Source: Bacteroidales bacterium (GTDB lineage: Bacteria > Bacteroidota > Bacteroidia > Bacteroidales > P3). From it: 64,000 nucleotides of DNA. The number at the start of each line of letters is the position of its first letter. Position 1 is the stretch's first letter. The position numbers and the translations under genes are program-made. Below the pieces are notes generated by a model. That model was not told the origin of the DNA, made no database searches, and saw only the letters and a program-made list of their open reading frames with translations. The stretch lies in assembly GCA_024400505.1 (NCBI GenBank), contig JAKSMP010000004.1:1-64000 (forward strand), in the 5' to 3' direction. This document shows, piece by piece, positions 26,990-36,243 of this stretch.

Positions 26990-27484
26990 ATGGCAATAGA
27001 ATTATCCGATGTGATGGAACACATCCTCAACACCTCAATGACAACAGGGTCATGGAAAGAATTGGCTAGAAAACTTGTTACCGAGAAGCCCGAACTAATT
27101 CCTTGGCTCTACGAAGCACTAGAGCCCTATCAGCACGACACTTCGGGAATGAGCAATAAACCCGCCAACACACCCCAAAACGCTAACGAGACAATGATGA
27201 TGGGCGTGGCCGAGGATTCAGCCATTGCTAGCCAATCCGATGATGCTATCCATGAAGAGATAATGAGACGACTCGATCAAATCAACGAAGATGACCTGCT
27301 CAGTTGCCATAGCAATGCCATTTGGACATTCCGATTGATGATGAGATTTGGCGACTTAGAGAAAGCGCTCAAAGCTGCAGAAGTAGAGAAATCCGTATTC
27401 CTACGCCATATTACCGAGGCACTAGGGTATGACGAATCAGATAGATTTAGGATAAACAACTATCTCCGTCGCTACGAGCATTAA
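26990..27484 (+). CDS. Conserved-looking hypothetical protein
   Basis: A 164-residue protein with no signal peptide or membrane segment. It has two helical parts (about 1-45 and 85-164) joined by a low-complexity linker rich in Asn, Thr, Met and Ser. The C-terminal part (IWTFRLMMRFGDLEKALKAA and RFRINNYLRRYEH) looks like a helical repeat. The family is not recognised. It precedes a bidirectional terminator shared with coaE. Confidence 0.6.
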   Translation: MAIELSDVMEHILNTSMTTGSWKELARKLVTEKPELIPWLYEALEPYQHDTSGMSNKPANTPQNANETMMMGVAEDSAIASQSDDAIHEEIMRRLDQINEDDLLSCHSNAIWTFRLMMRFGDLEKALKAAEVEKSVFLRHITEALGYDESDRFRINNYLRRYEH

Positions 27485-27500
27485 TCGCTCAAACCATATA

Positions 27501-27536
27501 AAAAAGGATGCAAAAAATTGCATCTTTTTTTATATA
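27501..27536. terminator. Bidirectional terminator between the 26990 gene and coaE
   Basis: Stem GATGCAA / TTGCATC (27508-27514 with 27518-27524) flanked by A-rich sequence on the left and a T-run on the right. It can therefore end transcripts from both directions. It overlaps the last bases of coaE. Confidence 0.8.
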
Positions 27537-28162
27537 ATAGAATCGAGTATCTGCTGATGAATGTATGAGACTTGGCGCTGGCGAGGATTACCCTCGTAAT
27601 TGAGCACCACATAGTCGGCACGAGACATCTTATCCTCGGCCGATAACTGATTGCGCATTCGGGCAGCAAGCTGCTCGCGAGAAGCGTGGTCGCGCAATTC
27701 CAATCGGCGGAAGCGCTCTTCTTGGTCCAAATAAACGCACACAACTTTGTCAACCAACCGATCAAATCCATACTCATAGGCGATGGCACTCTCAAAGATA
27801 ATGTATTTTGCATCGAGATGGGAAGCAACAAAGTATTCAAACCTCTGCCAAACTCTGGGATGAACCAAGGCATTAAGCTTGTTCAGCATAGTTTTGTCGT
27901 TGAAAACAATCTGGGCAATCGCACGTTTATCAACTCCTCCATCGGCCATGAAAACAGAATCACCAAACAACGACTCTATCTGAGCAAGGAAATCGGTTTC
28001 GGAATAGAACTTTGAGGCTTCTTGATCGGCCACAAAACAAGGCACACCCATCTTGCGAAACGCTTCCAACACGGTGGTTTTACCACAACCAATGCCACCG
28101 GTGAGCGCCACCAGCAATGGACGCTGATCAAGGCCTTGCTCAAATTCACTGGAGGATGACAT
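27530..28162 (-). CDS. coaE: Dephospho-CoA kinase
   Basis: Phosphorylates dephospho-CoA in the last step of coenzyme A synthesis. The 210 residues start the domain with LVALTGGIGCGKTTVLEAF (P-loop near residue 22). They carry a DADxxxH-like motif modified to VADQEASKFY, NALVHPRVW, and FESAIAYEYGFD in the CoA-binding region. It is the last gene of the leuS-to-coaE operon, overlapping the ybbR-like gene by 17 bases. Confidence 0.95.
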   Translation of the reverse strand: MSSSSEFEQGLDQRPLLVALTGGIGCGKTTVLEAFRKMGVPCFVADQEASKFYSETDFLAQIESLFGDSVFMADGGVDKRAIAQIVFNDKTMLNKLNALVHPRVWQRFEYFVASHLDAKYIIFESAIAYEYGFDRLVDKVVCVYLDQEERFRRLELRDHASREQLAARMRNQLSAEDKMSRADYVVLNYEGNPRQRQVSYIHQQILDSII

Positions 28163-29060
28163 ACTGGACAGTAGATGGTGTAATTTGTTTGATTCGGGCG
28201 CAACTGGGGAAGTTCTTCACTGCCACGGGCAATTCGTATGAAGAGGTGGCTGCATCATATTCTACCACCGCATGAAGATGTTCTGACGTGATATTGTCAT
28301 ATTCTTGCTGCGGCACCCACAACGTCACATTCACATGGTCGGGATAAAGCTTCACCTTACGACTGCCCAACTCACCATGGAATGCCACTGGCACTCGCAA
28401 AGTCAACTGCGCCATACGCTGCACAGGCAGATATATGTGCACCAGTTCGGCAGAAGAACGGATATCTCTGTAGTCCTTCCAGTTGGGTTCTAGCCGCAAG
28501 GCCACCGACATGCTGTCGGCAATATTATTGATAGTATCTGGAGCGGTAAAAATATCGCTAATTTTGCTCAAACTCAAAGAGTCGCCATACAGCCACACGG
28601 TGTCGGGACTCATCACCGGAAGACCGGAAAGACCATACTGAGGGGCAAAATTGAATTGCACATTTCTCAGTTGGGGGACGAAAGCACGGCTGCTGCGCTC
28701 TGTCACATGAAAGGCTATCGTGTCCACCTTGCTGCGGATTGACACGCTTCCTTTGAACATTAGCTGATTTGAAATCAGAGAAAAAAGGTCGGAGTTGACC
28801 TTGATAACGGTATCGCCCTGCACATTGATGACCAATGACTTATTGCGGGCCGAAAAATGACGGTCAATTGCTTGGAAACAATCGGAATTGACCATCAGAG
28901 GCAGCACGCTATCGGCATAGACAACCGCATAACGCGCCGAGTCGTATCCCGACCACTCCACTCGCAATTCGAGTGGGTAGTCGGAATGCTCAGACATTGT
29001 GAACAGCAGCCAAGTGATGGCCGTAATGCACAATGATATCAAAAATGGGTGTCGCCTCAT
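28146..29060 (-). CDS. YbbR-domain (CdaR-like) membrane-anchored protein
   Basis: A 304-residue protein with one N-terminal membrane segment (FLISLCITAITWLLFTM, about 6-22) and several beta-rich YbbR-like repeats outside. The repeats are suggested by PDTVWLYGDS, VKLYPDHVNVTLWVP and repeated PVxVxF patterns. In Firmicutes CdaR controls the diadenylate cyclase CdaA; in Bacteroidetes the gene sits, as here, beside coaE and yajC, and its role is unclear. Its start overlaps the yajC end by 4 bases. Confidence 0.85.
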   Translation of the reverse strand: MRRHPFLISLCITAITWLLFTMSEHSDYPLELRVEWSGYDSARYAVVYADSVLPLMVNSDCFQAIDRHFSARNKSLVINVQGDTVIKVNSDLFSLISNQLMFKGSVSIRSKVDTIAFHVTERSSRAFVPQLRNVQFNFAPQYGLSGLPVMSPDTVWLYGDSLSLSKISDIFTAPDTINNIADSMSVALRLEPNWKDYRDIRSSAELVHIYLPVQRMAQLTLRVPVAFHGELGSRKVKLYPDHVNVTLWVPQQEYDNITSEHLHAVVEYDAATSSYELPVAVKNFPSCARIKQITPSTVQYVILQ

Positions 29061-29380
29061 TTTTTGGTATTGGCCTGCTGCTCGGGCACAGGCTGCACCA
29101 TAGATTTCTCAACAGTAACAACCACACCGTTGGAGATTTCCACCTCAACAGTATGTTCTGCCACTTCGTGAATCTTGCCATGGATACCGCCGGAGAAGCT
29201 CACGCGATCACCTTTTTTCAAGCCTTCACGGAATTCGCGTTCTTTCTTGGCCTGCTTCTGCTGTGGGCGAATCATCATCAACCACATCACCACAAAGATA
29301 AGGATCAACCAAATGAGCATGGAGGAACCACCTTGGCCGCCTGCAGCTGCTTGTAATAAAATCATAATGGGGGTGTTCAT
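29057..29380 (-). CDS. yajC: Preprotein translocase subunit YajC
   Basis: A 107-residue inner-membrane accessory of the Sec translocon. It has one transmembrane helix (MLIWLILIFVVMWLMMI, about 21-37), the RPQQKQAKKERE motif, then the conserved LKKGDRVSFSGGIHGKI beta-region. Order and spacing in the operon are typical of Bacteroidetes. Confidence 0.95.
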   Translation of the reverse strand: MNTPIMILLQAAAGGQGGSSMLIWLILIFVVMWLMMIRPQQKQAKKEREFREGLKKGDRVSFSGGIHGKIHEVAEHTVEVEISNGVVVTVEKSMVQPVPEQQANTKK

Positions 29381-29405
29381 TGTTTATAGTATTTTGGGGT
29401 ATTTA

Positions 29406-29855
29406 TTAATTTCCTACTTGAGCCGTAATTTTCAACACTTTGCGGCTGGGTTGAGAGTTGGCATTCACAGTCACCTCTTGGTATTGCTGCCCAGCTTTTC
29501 CACGTGAGTTGAACGACACAGTCACATATCCGTCTTGCCCAGGGGCAATGCGGCCTTTGGGATAATCGGCCACGGTGCATCCACAGCTGGCGCTACAGCC
29601 GTTAATCACCAAATCGCTCTTGCCTCGGTTGGTGAAATGGAAACTATATGCGATGCTCTCACCTTCGGTGATACGGCCAAAGTCATGCAGGTCGCAGTCA
29701 AAATCCATTGTGGGCAAACCTACCGATGCATCGGTGCCTTGTGCGGAATTGGGATTCTGGATAAGGTCCACATCAATCTCGGATTGGCTGCCGCCGCCAT
29801 TGCAAGCACACAATGCCATCAACACGGGGAGCAATAAAACGAAAACTTTTCTCAT
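29406..29855 (-). CDS. DUF1573 domain lipoprotein
   Basis: Start at 29855 gives MRKVFVLLLPVLMALCAC, a lipoprotein signal peptide, and leaves one base after the nusB stop; an in-frame ATG further upstream overlaps nusB. The 149-residue product has an immunoglobulin-like DUF1573 domain. Its hallmarks are DCDLHDFGRITEGESIAYSF, DLVINGCSASCGCTVADYP and PGQDGYVTVSFNSRGKAGQ. Such proteins are abundant in Bacteroidetes envelopes; the biochemical function is unknown. Confidence 0.9.
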   Translation of the reverse strand: MRKVFVLLLPVLMALCACNGGGSQSEIDVDLIQNPNSAQGTDASVGLPTMDFDCDLHDFGRITEGESIAYSFHFTNRGKSDLVINGCSASCGCTVADYPKGRIAPGQDGYVTVSFNSRGKAGQQYQEVTVNANSQPSRKVLKITAQVGN

Positions 29856-29856
29856 A

Positions 29857-30855
29857 TTAAATTTCTTCTTCGTCAGCAGTCTCATTCGCTAATAAGGAGG
29901 GGTCGAAAAGACCGCGACCTGATTTCTGGATTTTGCCAGCAGAGCGAAGCTCGATGATCAACTTATCCAAGATACCGTTGATGAAGAGTTTGCTTCTGTC
30001 GGAGCTGAATTCTTTCGACAACTCAATATACTCGTCCACGGTCACACGCTCGGGAATGGAGGGAAACTCGGTGAGCTCGGCCACAGCCATGTTCAGCAGC
30101 AGCACATCCATGAACGCCACTCGGTCATACTCCCAACCCTTGAGGTGCTTGCGAATCATCTGCTCCACCTCATCCTGGTGGCGCATAGCGGAGAGCAACA
30201 GCAAACGAGCAAAGTTATAGGCTTCAACATCCTTCTCGATACGGGCATCATGAACCAGGGGCACAGCCGTAGCCTCGTCCAAAGTGTTGTCGAGGGTTTT
30301 CATCATCATGAAATTGTACTGAGCAATCTGGTCATAGTCATCCTCCCACAGCAGCGACTGGGGATAGATAATCTCACACAAGGGCTCAAAATTGACGATG
30401 AACTTGAACACATTCAAGGCAAACTGCTGGTCGGTTTCAAAGGTCTGCTCTGTTCCAAGATATGCCTTGTATTCAGGCAGCTTGGAGAGTGCAGCAAAAC
30501 ACTGGCGGAAAGCCTGGTCGTAATCTACGCCGCCCCAGTTAATCTTCGATTCCTCGGTGTGGCGACGGAGGTCGTAGTTGATGGCCAACCCTTGGATGAA
30601 AAGGTTGTCGCGCAAACGGAAGTTGGGGTTACGTTCCTCCTCGGTGGGGAGAAACTTGTGCTGAGCCTCGTCCAACATCACGCCAGCAACCTCGGCAATG
30701 TGCACAAGCGCTGCAAGCTGCATTGTGCCCAAGTCGTTGAGACGGCTGATCGACTGCTTGAAATTCTTTTCTGCAGTATTGATGTCAACGGGATCGGTCT
30801 TGGCAGAGTAGATGGTCTGAAGAACCTTTGATCGTAAAAAATGGCGACTAAGCAT
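29857..30855 (-). CDS. nusB: Transcription antitermination protein NusB
   Basis: NusB binds boxA RNA with NusE to allow rRNA antitermination. The 332 residues are longer than the 140-residue enterobacterial form, as usual in Bacteroidetes. A long helical N-terminal region precedes the NusB core, which lies near residues 205-310 (VEAYNFARLLLLSAM, then DRVAFMDVLLLNMAVAELTE and SIPERVTVDEYIELSKEFSS). It follows leuS by 18 bp. Assignment is secure; the role of the extra N-terminal part is unknown. Confidence 0.92.
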   Translation of the reverse strand: MLSRHFLRSKVLQTIYSAKTDPVDINTAEKNFKQSISRLNDLGTMQLAALVHIAEVAGVMLDEAQHKFLPTEEERNPNFRLRDNLFIQGLAINYDLRRHTEESKINWGGVDYDQAFRQCFAALSKLPEYKAYLGTEQTFETDQQFALNVFKFIVNFEPLCEIIYPQSLLWEDDYDQIAQYNFMMMKTLDNTLDEATAVPLVHDARIEKDVEAYNFARLLLLSAMRHQDEVEQMIRKHLKGWEYDRVAFMDVLLLNMAVAELTEFPSIPERVTVDEYIELSKEFSSDRSKLFINGILDKLIIELRSAGKIQKSGRGLFDPSLLANETADEEEI

Positions 30856-30873
30856 AATATTATATAAATAGTA

Positions 30874-33723
30874 TTATAATACGATATTAATAATTTTATT
30901 AGGCACAAACACCACACGCTTGGGCTCTTTACCATCGAGCCACTTCTGGGCCAGGGCATCGGCTTTCACGGCTGCTATGGCCTCGTCCTGCGAGATACCA
31001 TTGGGCAACTCCAGCATCAGGCGCATCTTGCCGTTGAATGATACGGGGTATTTGAATGAATCTTGCACCAGCATAGCGGGGTCATAAACCGGCCATTTGG
31101 CATCGCACACACTTGTCTCGTGTCCCAACTGATGGTAAAGTTCTTCGGCGATATGGGGGGCGAATGGGGCAATCAGGATGGCCAGTTGTTCCAGCACCTC
31201 ACTCGACACAGAACCCAGCGCGCCCAAATCATTGGCACAAATCATAAAGGTGCTCACCGAGGTGTTGAAAGAGAAACGCTCGATATCGTCGGTGATCTTC
31301 TTGATGGTCTGATGGAGGATTTTCAGTTCGGGTTTCTCAGCGGGCTTGTCGGCACGGGTCTCAAAGAGTTTCCAGAATTTCTTCAAGAAACGGAACACGC
31401 CTTCAATACCATTGGTGTCCCAGGGTTTGGCCTGCTCCACAGGTCCCAAGAACATCTCGTAGAGGCGGAGCGTGTCGGCACCATAACGGGCCACCAAGTC
31501 ATCGGGGTTCTGCACATTGAACATCGACTTGGACATTTTCTCCACTTCCCAGCCGCACACATACTTGCCATCTTCCAATTCAAAAGTGGCCTCGGCAAAT
31601 TCGGGACGCCAAGCCCTGAACTTGTCCAGGTCAAGGATGTCGTTAGTCACAATGTTGATGTCCACATGGATGGGCACAGTCTTCTCTTCGCGTCCGGGCA
31701 CGTTCTTGGAGATGAACAGATTGTTGTTCTCCTTCGAACGATATACGAAGTTGGAGCGGCCCTGAATCATACCCTGGTTCACCAGTTTCTGGAAAGGTTC
31801 CTGCTTGGGGCACAAGCCCAAGTCGTAGAGGAATTTATTCCAAAAACGGGAGTAAATCAAATGGCCAGTGCCATGCTCTGCGCCACCCACATAAAGATCC
31901 ACATTCTGCCAATATTGTGAAGCCTTCTGGCTGAAATATTCCTCGTTGTTGGTGGGATCCATGTAGCGCATATAGTATCCGCTGGAGCCTGCAAAACCGG
32001 GCATGGTGCTCAGTTCCAAGGGGAACACCTTCACGCCGTCAATCTTGCTATTTTCCACCACGCATTCGTGTTCCTCGTCCCAAGCCCAAACGGTGGCATG
32101 GCCCAGTGGAGGCTCGCCAGTGGCGGTAGGTTTGAAGTCGGTAATCTCGGGCAAGCATAAAGGCAAGCACTTCTCAGGTATAGTATAAGGACAATTGTTC
32201 TTATAATAAATGGGGAAAGGTTCGCCCCAATAACGCTGACGGCTAAAGATAGCGTCGCGCAGGCGGAAATTAACCGTCTTGTGGCCAATGCCCATGGCGT
32301 CAATCTTCTCAATCACGGCCTTCATAGCATCTTTCACCTTCATGCCGGTAACAAAACCGCTGTTCACGGCGTAACCCTCCTTGCTGTCCAGACTCTCGCT
32401 CCAAGTGGCGGGATCCGACACCTCGTCGGGGTTGGCAGCCACCACCTGACGGATGGGCAGGTTGAAATGACGGGCAAAGGCGAAATCGCGGCTGTCGTGG
32501 GCAGGCACAGCCATGATGGCACCTGTGCCATAGCCGGCCAGCACATAGTCGCTCACCCAGATGGGGATGCGTTCGTTGGTCAGGGGGTTGATGGCAAATG
32601 CGCCGGTGAACACACCGCTCACCTTCTTCACTTCCGACTGGCGTTCGCGTTCCGAGCGATTCTTGGCCCAGGTGACGTATGCTTCAACCTCGGCGCGTTG
32701 CTCGGGGGTGGTAATCTGGTCAATCATCTCATGCTCAGGGCACAGCACCATAAATGTCACGCCAAAGATAGTGTCGGGGCGGGTAGTGAAAATCTCAAAA
32801 CTGGGTTCTTCCACCGGGCTAGACTGTCCCATATAAGCTTGAGCGCCAGGCACCATATTGCTCTTCTGATCCACAGCCAAGGGGAACCACACAGCTGCAC
32901 CCTCGCTGCGACCAATCCAGTTGCGCTGGATTTCCTTCAGCGAGTCGGTCCAATCCACCTCGTTCAGGCCGTCCAGCAGACGCTGGGCATAGGCGGTGAT
33001 GCGCAAACTCCATTGGCGCATCAGCTTGCGCTCCACTGGGTGGCCGCCGCGCACACTCAATCCATTCACCACCTCGTCGTTGGCCAGCACGGTACCCAGT
33101 TCGGGGCACCAGTTCACAGGAATATCAGCCAAATAAGCCAGACGGAAATTCTTCATCAGATACTCTTGGCGTTCAGCCTCGCTCATATCGGCCCATGATT
33201 TCTCGGCCAAAGTCTCCACCTCGCCCTTTTCCAGCTGTTCCACCAGATGGCTGATGGGCATAGCTTTGTCCAGGTCTGTATCATAATAGTGGTTGAAGAG
33301 CTGGATGAAAGTCCACTGAGTCCAGCGGTAGTAATCGGGGTCGCAGGTGCGCACCTCGCGCTCCCAGTCAAAACTGAAACCAATCTTGTCCAACTGCTCA
33401 CGATAGCGGGCAATGTTCTTCTCGGTGGTGATGGCGGGATGCTGGCCAGTTTGTATCGCATACTGCTCGGCAGGCAAGCCGTAAGCATCATAACCCATGG
33501 GGTGCAGCACGTTGAAACCCTGCAAACGCTTGTAACGAGCAAAGATATCACTTGCTATATAACCGAGTGGATGGCCCACATGCAAACCCGCACCCGAGGG
33601 ATAAGGAAACATGTCGAGGACATAAAAATGAGGTTTATCCGAGTCGTTGGAGCAACGGTAGGTGTGCTGCTCACGCCAATAATTCTGCCACTTGGGCTCT
33701 ATTTCGTTGAAGTTGTAATCCAT
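30874..33723 (-). CDS. leuS: Leucyl-tRNA synthetase
   Basis: Class I aminoacyl-tRNA synthetase, 949 residues. The HIGH-like motif is HVGHPLGY (near residue 47, after FPYPSGAGL). The CP1 editing domain carries [10 protein letters not shown] near residue 312 and AVPAHDSRD. The KMSKS motif lies near residue 730 ([13 protein letters not shown]), and an anticodon-binding helical domain closes the protein. It heads the operon leuS-nusB-DUF1573-yajC-ybbR-coaE, with a -7 box about 70 bp upstream. Confidence 0.98.
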   Translation of the reverse strand: MDYNFNEIEPKWQNYWREQHTYRCSNDSDKPHFYVLDMFPYPSGAGLHVGHPLGYIASDIFARYKRLQGFNVLHPMGYDAYGLPAEQYAIQTGQHPAITTEKNIARYREQLDKIGFSFDWEREVRTCDPDYYRWTQWTFIQLFNHYYDTDLDKAMPISHLVEQLEKGEVETLAEKSWADMSEAERQEYLMKNFRLAYLADIPVNWCPELGTVLANDEVVNGLSVRGGHPVERKLMRQWSLRITAYAQRLLDGLNEVDWTDSLKEIQRNWIGRSEGAAVWFPLAVDQKSNMVPGAQAYMGQSSPVEEPSFEIFTTRPDTIFGVTFMVLCPEHEMIDQITTPEQRAEVEAYVTWAKNRSERERQSEVKKVSGVFTGAFAINPLTNERIPIWVSDYVLAGYGTGAIMAVPAHDSRDFAFARHFNLPIRQVVAANPDEVSDPATWSESLDSKEGYAVNSGFVTGMKVKDAMKAVIEKIDAMGIGHKTVNFRLRDAIFSRQRYWGEPFPIYYKNNCPYTIPEKCLPLCLPEITDFKPTATGEPPLGHATVWAWDEEHECVVENSKIDGVKVFPLELSTMPGFAGSSGYYMRYMDPTNNEEYFSQKASQYWQNVDLYVGGAEHGTGHLIYSRFWNKFLYDLGLCPKQEPFQKLVNQGMIQGRSNFVYRSKENNNLFISKNVPGREEKTVPIHVDINIVTNDILDLDKFRAWRPEFAEATFELEDGKYVCGWEVEKMSKSMFNVQNPDDLVARYGADTLRLYEMFLGPVEQAKPWDTNGIEGVFRFLKKFWKLFETRADKPAEKPELKILHQTIKKITDDIERFSFNTSVSTFMICANDLGALGSVSSEVLEQLAILIAPFAPHIAEELYHQLGHETSVCDAKWPVYDPAMLVQDSFKYPVSFNGKMRLMLELPNGISQDEAIAAVKADALAQKWLDGKEPKRVVFVPNKIINIVL

Positions 33724-33790
33724 GATTCTCTTCAGTTAACTTTATGACAAATAATGCAATAATTCACCCTGAGGTTTTGCAGATAAAATG

Positions 33791-33798
33791 CAAATATA
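33791..33798 (-). promoter_or_regulatory. -7 box of the leuS operon
   Basis: Minus-strand TATATTTG followed by C, about 68 bp before the leuS start. Confidence 0.6.
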
Positions 33799-33990
33799 CA
33801 AATTATTTTTTAATAATTATATTTCTAAAAGCAATTATTAGCTCCAGCCACTTCAGATTCTTTGGAAACAGACTTGCCTCTTCCCCACCCAGCCGATTAC
33901 AAAGTGCTTGCACCATCGAACAATTGTTGATTAGTTGTACCGATTGTTGTTTAATTTGAAATTGGTTTCTGCTGCCCAAATCAACGAATT

Positions 33991-34035
33991 ACCATACAGC
34001 TACTATACAGCCACTATACAACCACTATACAACCA
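33991..34035 (+). repeat. 11-bp tandem repeat (ACTATACAACC)
   Basis: Four tandem copies of an 11-bp unit, ACCATACAGCT, ACTATACAGCC, ACTATACAACC and ACTATACAACC. A triple TCATTTG repeat follows at 34080-34100. The surrounding spacer 33799-34777 has no gene I can support; the 83-codon minus frame at 34328-34579 has unlikely composition. Confidence 0.75.
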
Positions 34036-34625
34036 TCCTACCATTTTCAACCACTTAACCCAAGTATGCGCTGACGATTGTCATTTGTCATTTGTCATTT
34101 TCAACGCAAAATAAAACCCTATGAACCAATATTAAACACCCATAATGAAGTAGTAATGATCTTTAGTTAGATGCTATTTTGCATAAAAGCAATGCTTTTT
34201 GCAAAAATACACTGTAAAAATCCCAATTTAACACATGAAGTCTTAAATTTCTAAATTTTTATGCTTCAATCGGTATGTGCTTTATGTTTAAAATCGTCTC
34301 ACCATAATCCCTTATCTTTCAATCCACTCACACTTCCTCCATTCGTCCATTTTTCGGTGGAATATTGAAAAATGCAACGCATTTTCGATTTGGCAACTGC
34401 GCTGTGTAATCTATACTAGATGCAGAACCGACGGTAGCTGCCAACTCTAGAGCACAAAAAAAACAGCAATGGAGTAAGAAAAAAGCAACTTGACAAAATT
34501 CCAAAGGGAGCGCAGCCTCACCGGGTGCCATGCGATGCGGCATATTCCACCATCGACTCAGCAACAGAGTCAACATCATTCAAATATTTCTACACCTACT
34601 TGCTGATAATCATTTGAATAAACTT

Positions 34626-34676
34626 AGTTTCGCAAGCGAAACTTAGTCCCAATGCTGAAGCTTACCTCAGCAATGG
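34626..34676. repeat. Two adjacent palindromes (REP-like)
   Basis: A perfect 8-bp palindrome AGTTTCGC-AA-GCGAAACT (34626-34643) is followed by an imperfect one, CCAATGCTGAAG ... CTCAGCAATGG (34649-34676). The second resembles the hairpin at 38588-38615. Confidence 0.6.
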
Positions 34677-34777
34677 TTTGCGCCAAGGATTAATTCTTCC
34701 AAAGTGTGTTTCTCTCTCCTAGACTATCAATCAAATAATTTGATGATCAATGCGGATTGCAAAGGTTGAGTCGCGTG

Positions 34778-35029
34778 CTAATAGGCCACGCTTTGCTCGT
34801 AAAGAAATTCGGGAGCAAAGCCTATCTCGTTGTTCCAGTCAACGGTGAATGGGTCGAGTTTGAAACCTTTGAAGTATGATAAGTCTTTCAACTTAGTGCA
34901 AATGCCTTTATTTGACAATGGGGCAAAGTCGCAAATCCGCTGTTCCCCATTATTGAATTTCAGCAGCAAAGTAAGACCATCTATATACTTAGCGTCAACA
35001 ATCTTTAGTATGAAAGGGCTGTCTGTCAT
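34778..35029 (-). CDS. DUF2442 domain protein
   Basis: An 83-residue protein matching DUF2442: ILKIVDAKYIDGLTLLLKF, a central NGEQRICDFAPL, then YFKGFKLDPFTVDWNNEIGF and the typical end APEFLYEQSV. Such proteins often lie next to a DUF4160 partner and are sometimes called antitoxin-like, but this is unproven. Here the upstream neighbour is only a truncated frame 6 bp away, which may be what remains of a partner gene cut by the adjacent repeat element. Confidence 0.85.
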   Translation of the reverse strand: MTDSPFILKIVDAKYIDGLTLLLKFNNGEQRICDFAPLSNKGICTKLKDLSYFKGFKLDPFTVDWNNEIGFAPEFLYEQSVAY

Positions 35030-35035
35030 AATGGG

Positions 35036-35164
35036 CTAGTTTAATGGATCAATCTTTACCGGCGCTTCACTATTATGTATCTTTTTAAAAACGAAGCAAG
35101 GCAACAATTGTTGTGTGGCCGCATGAAGTGTCTCGTTGGGGATGATTGTTAGATGTCGTAAAAG
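35036..35164 (-). pseudogene. Coding-like 3' remnant upstream of DUF2442
   Basis: A 42-codon minus frame with no usable ATG. It encodes LLRHLTIIPNETLHAATQQL, continuing to a C-terminus EAPVKIDPLN, and ends 6 bp before the DUF2442 start. Its composition is protein-like. It is interrupted upstream by a stop inside the 18-bp repeat that borders the transposase cluster, which suggests the 5' part was lost. Family not recognised. Confidence 0.4.
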
Positions 35165-35182
35165 TTAGAATATCTCTGAGGA
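35165..35182 (+). repeat. 18-bp border repeat, left copy
   Basis: TTAGAATATCTCTGAGGA matches 36512-36529 at 16 of 18 positions, in the same orientation. The two copies bracket the whole transposase and repeat cluster (about 1.35 kb). They may be a target duplication or the remains of a larger ancestral repeat. Confidence 0.6.
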
Positions 35183-35192
35183 CGAGTACTGC

Positions 35193-35348
35193 GGCAGCCA
35201 AGTGTCGGAGACACTACTCCACAGGCTCCGTGCCTGTGCGAAACCCCACACATGAGAAATGTGCAGACCGAAGGTTGCAACATTCTCATGTGTGGGGGAT
35301 AATGATGCGGTAGATGGATGTTCCCCAGAGGGGGACTTGAATGGAAGC
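35193..35348 (+). repeat. 156-bp REP-like repeat, copy A
   Basis: Nearly identical to copy B at 35856-36011. It contains three stems: AGTGTC-GGA-GACACT (35201-35215), ACAGGC/GCCTGT (35221-35237), and a 15-bp perfect inverted repeat CCCCACACATGAGAA / TTCTCATGTGTGGGG (35244-35258 with 35283-35297). It ends across an ATG at 35341, upstream of the preferred transposase start. Confidence 0.9.
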
Positions 35349-35379
35349 AATAATAATTGTCAATTCTCGTTATTACAGC

Positions 35380-35829
35380 ATGAGCTATGTCCAGTCATTA
35401 TACCATATCGTGTTTCGCACCTACGCTAGTGAACGCACAATAGATGAGCGCTTTGAACGCGACTTATATGCATACTTATTTACTGTGGCACAAAATCAGA
35501 ATGTTCACGTTTATCGGATTGGTGGAATGCCTGACCATATCCACATGTTAGTCGACCTACCATCCACGCTGGCAATAGCCTCCTTTGTGCAACATATCAA
35601 AACCGTGTCTAGCAAATGGCTAAGTGCTAATCCCGCCTTCCCACATTTCCGTGGATGGGCCAAGGAGTATGCCGCACTGAGCTATAGCCTACGCGAGAAA
35701 GACATGATAGTAAACTACATAAGAGGCCAGAAAGAGCACCATGAAAAAGTGTCTTTTGAGCAAGAATACCGGCAATTCCTTTCAGAATATGGTGTCAGTA
35801 TCCGAGAGGAATACTGGATGAAGGACTAG
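35380..35829 (+). CDS. REP-associated tyrosine transposase (IS200/Y1 family)
   Basis: Single-strand DNA transposase of the HUH class. The start at 35380 (MSYVQSLYHIVFRT) is preferred, giving 149 residues; an in-frame ATG at 35341 lies inside repeat A and adds 13 residues. The metal-binding HUH motif is GGMPDHIHMLVDLP. The likely catalytic tyrosine is in IVNYIRGQKEHH near the C-terminus. No TnpB gene is nearby. Family members cut and rejoin palindromic repeat ends, and suitable hairpins flank this gene, so it is probably the enzyme that spread those repeats. Confidence 0.92.
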   Translation: MSYVQSLYHIVFRTYASERTIDERFERDLYAYLFTVAQNQNVHVYRIGGMPDHIHMLVDLPSTLAIASFVQHIKTVSSKWLSANPAFPHFRGWAKEYAALSYSLREKDMIVNYIRGQKEHHEKVSFEQEYRQFLSEYGVSIREEYWMKD

Positions 35830-35855
35830 GACTCCATCTCGTGCTGTCTCCAGGT

Positions 35856-36011
35856 GGCAACCAAGTGTCGGAGACACTACTCCACAGGCCTCGTGCCTGT
35901 GCGAAACCCCACACATGAGAAATGTGCAGACCGAAGGTCACAACATTCTCATGTGTGGGGGATTATGGTGCGGTAGACGGATGTTCCCAGGAGGGGGACA
36001 TGAATGGAAGC
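35856..36011 (+). repeat. 156-bp REP-like repeat, copy B
   Basis: Direct repeat of copy A, starting 27 bp after the transposase stop, with only scattered differences. It also ends in ATGGAAGC. The open frame that follows is repeat sequence, not a supported gene. Confidence 0.9.
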
Positions 36012-36033
36012 TTTAACTAGAGGACTGGTCGCC

Positions 36034-36158
36034 ATTCAGGTGTGCCTCCGGCACACTATGCTACTGAGGCTTAAACCCCACAGAGGTTTTGGACAAAAAC
36101 CTCTGTGGGGTTTCGCACCGACTTGGGGCGGTGGAATAGTGTCTCCGACACTAGGACT
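36034..36158 (-). repeat. 125-bp REP-like repeat, copy C (inverted)
   Basis: It contains GTGTGCC-TCC-GGCACAC (36040-36056), an 18-bp perfect stem AAACCCCACAGAGGTTTT with 36096-36113, and TAGTGTC-TCC-GACACTA (36137-36153). It is nearly identical to copy D and inverted relative to A and B. Confidence 0.9.
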
Positions 36159-36243
36159 GGCGCAAACAGATGCTCATTCTCAGCATGTTCAATAAGAATA
36201 CTTTGCAAACACAATAGACTAAATTGAATGAAATTAAGTTGCT

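Noticed and set aside
34328..34579. 83-codon minus frame in the spacer before DUF2442
   Set aside because: Composition (many Cys, Phe, Leu and short basic patches) looks like translated repeat or spacer DNA, and no start context or partner supports it. Conservation was not testable.
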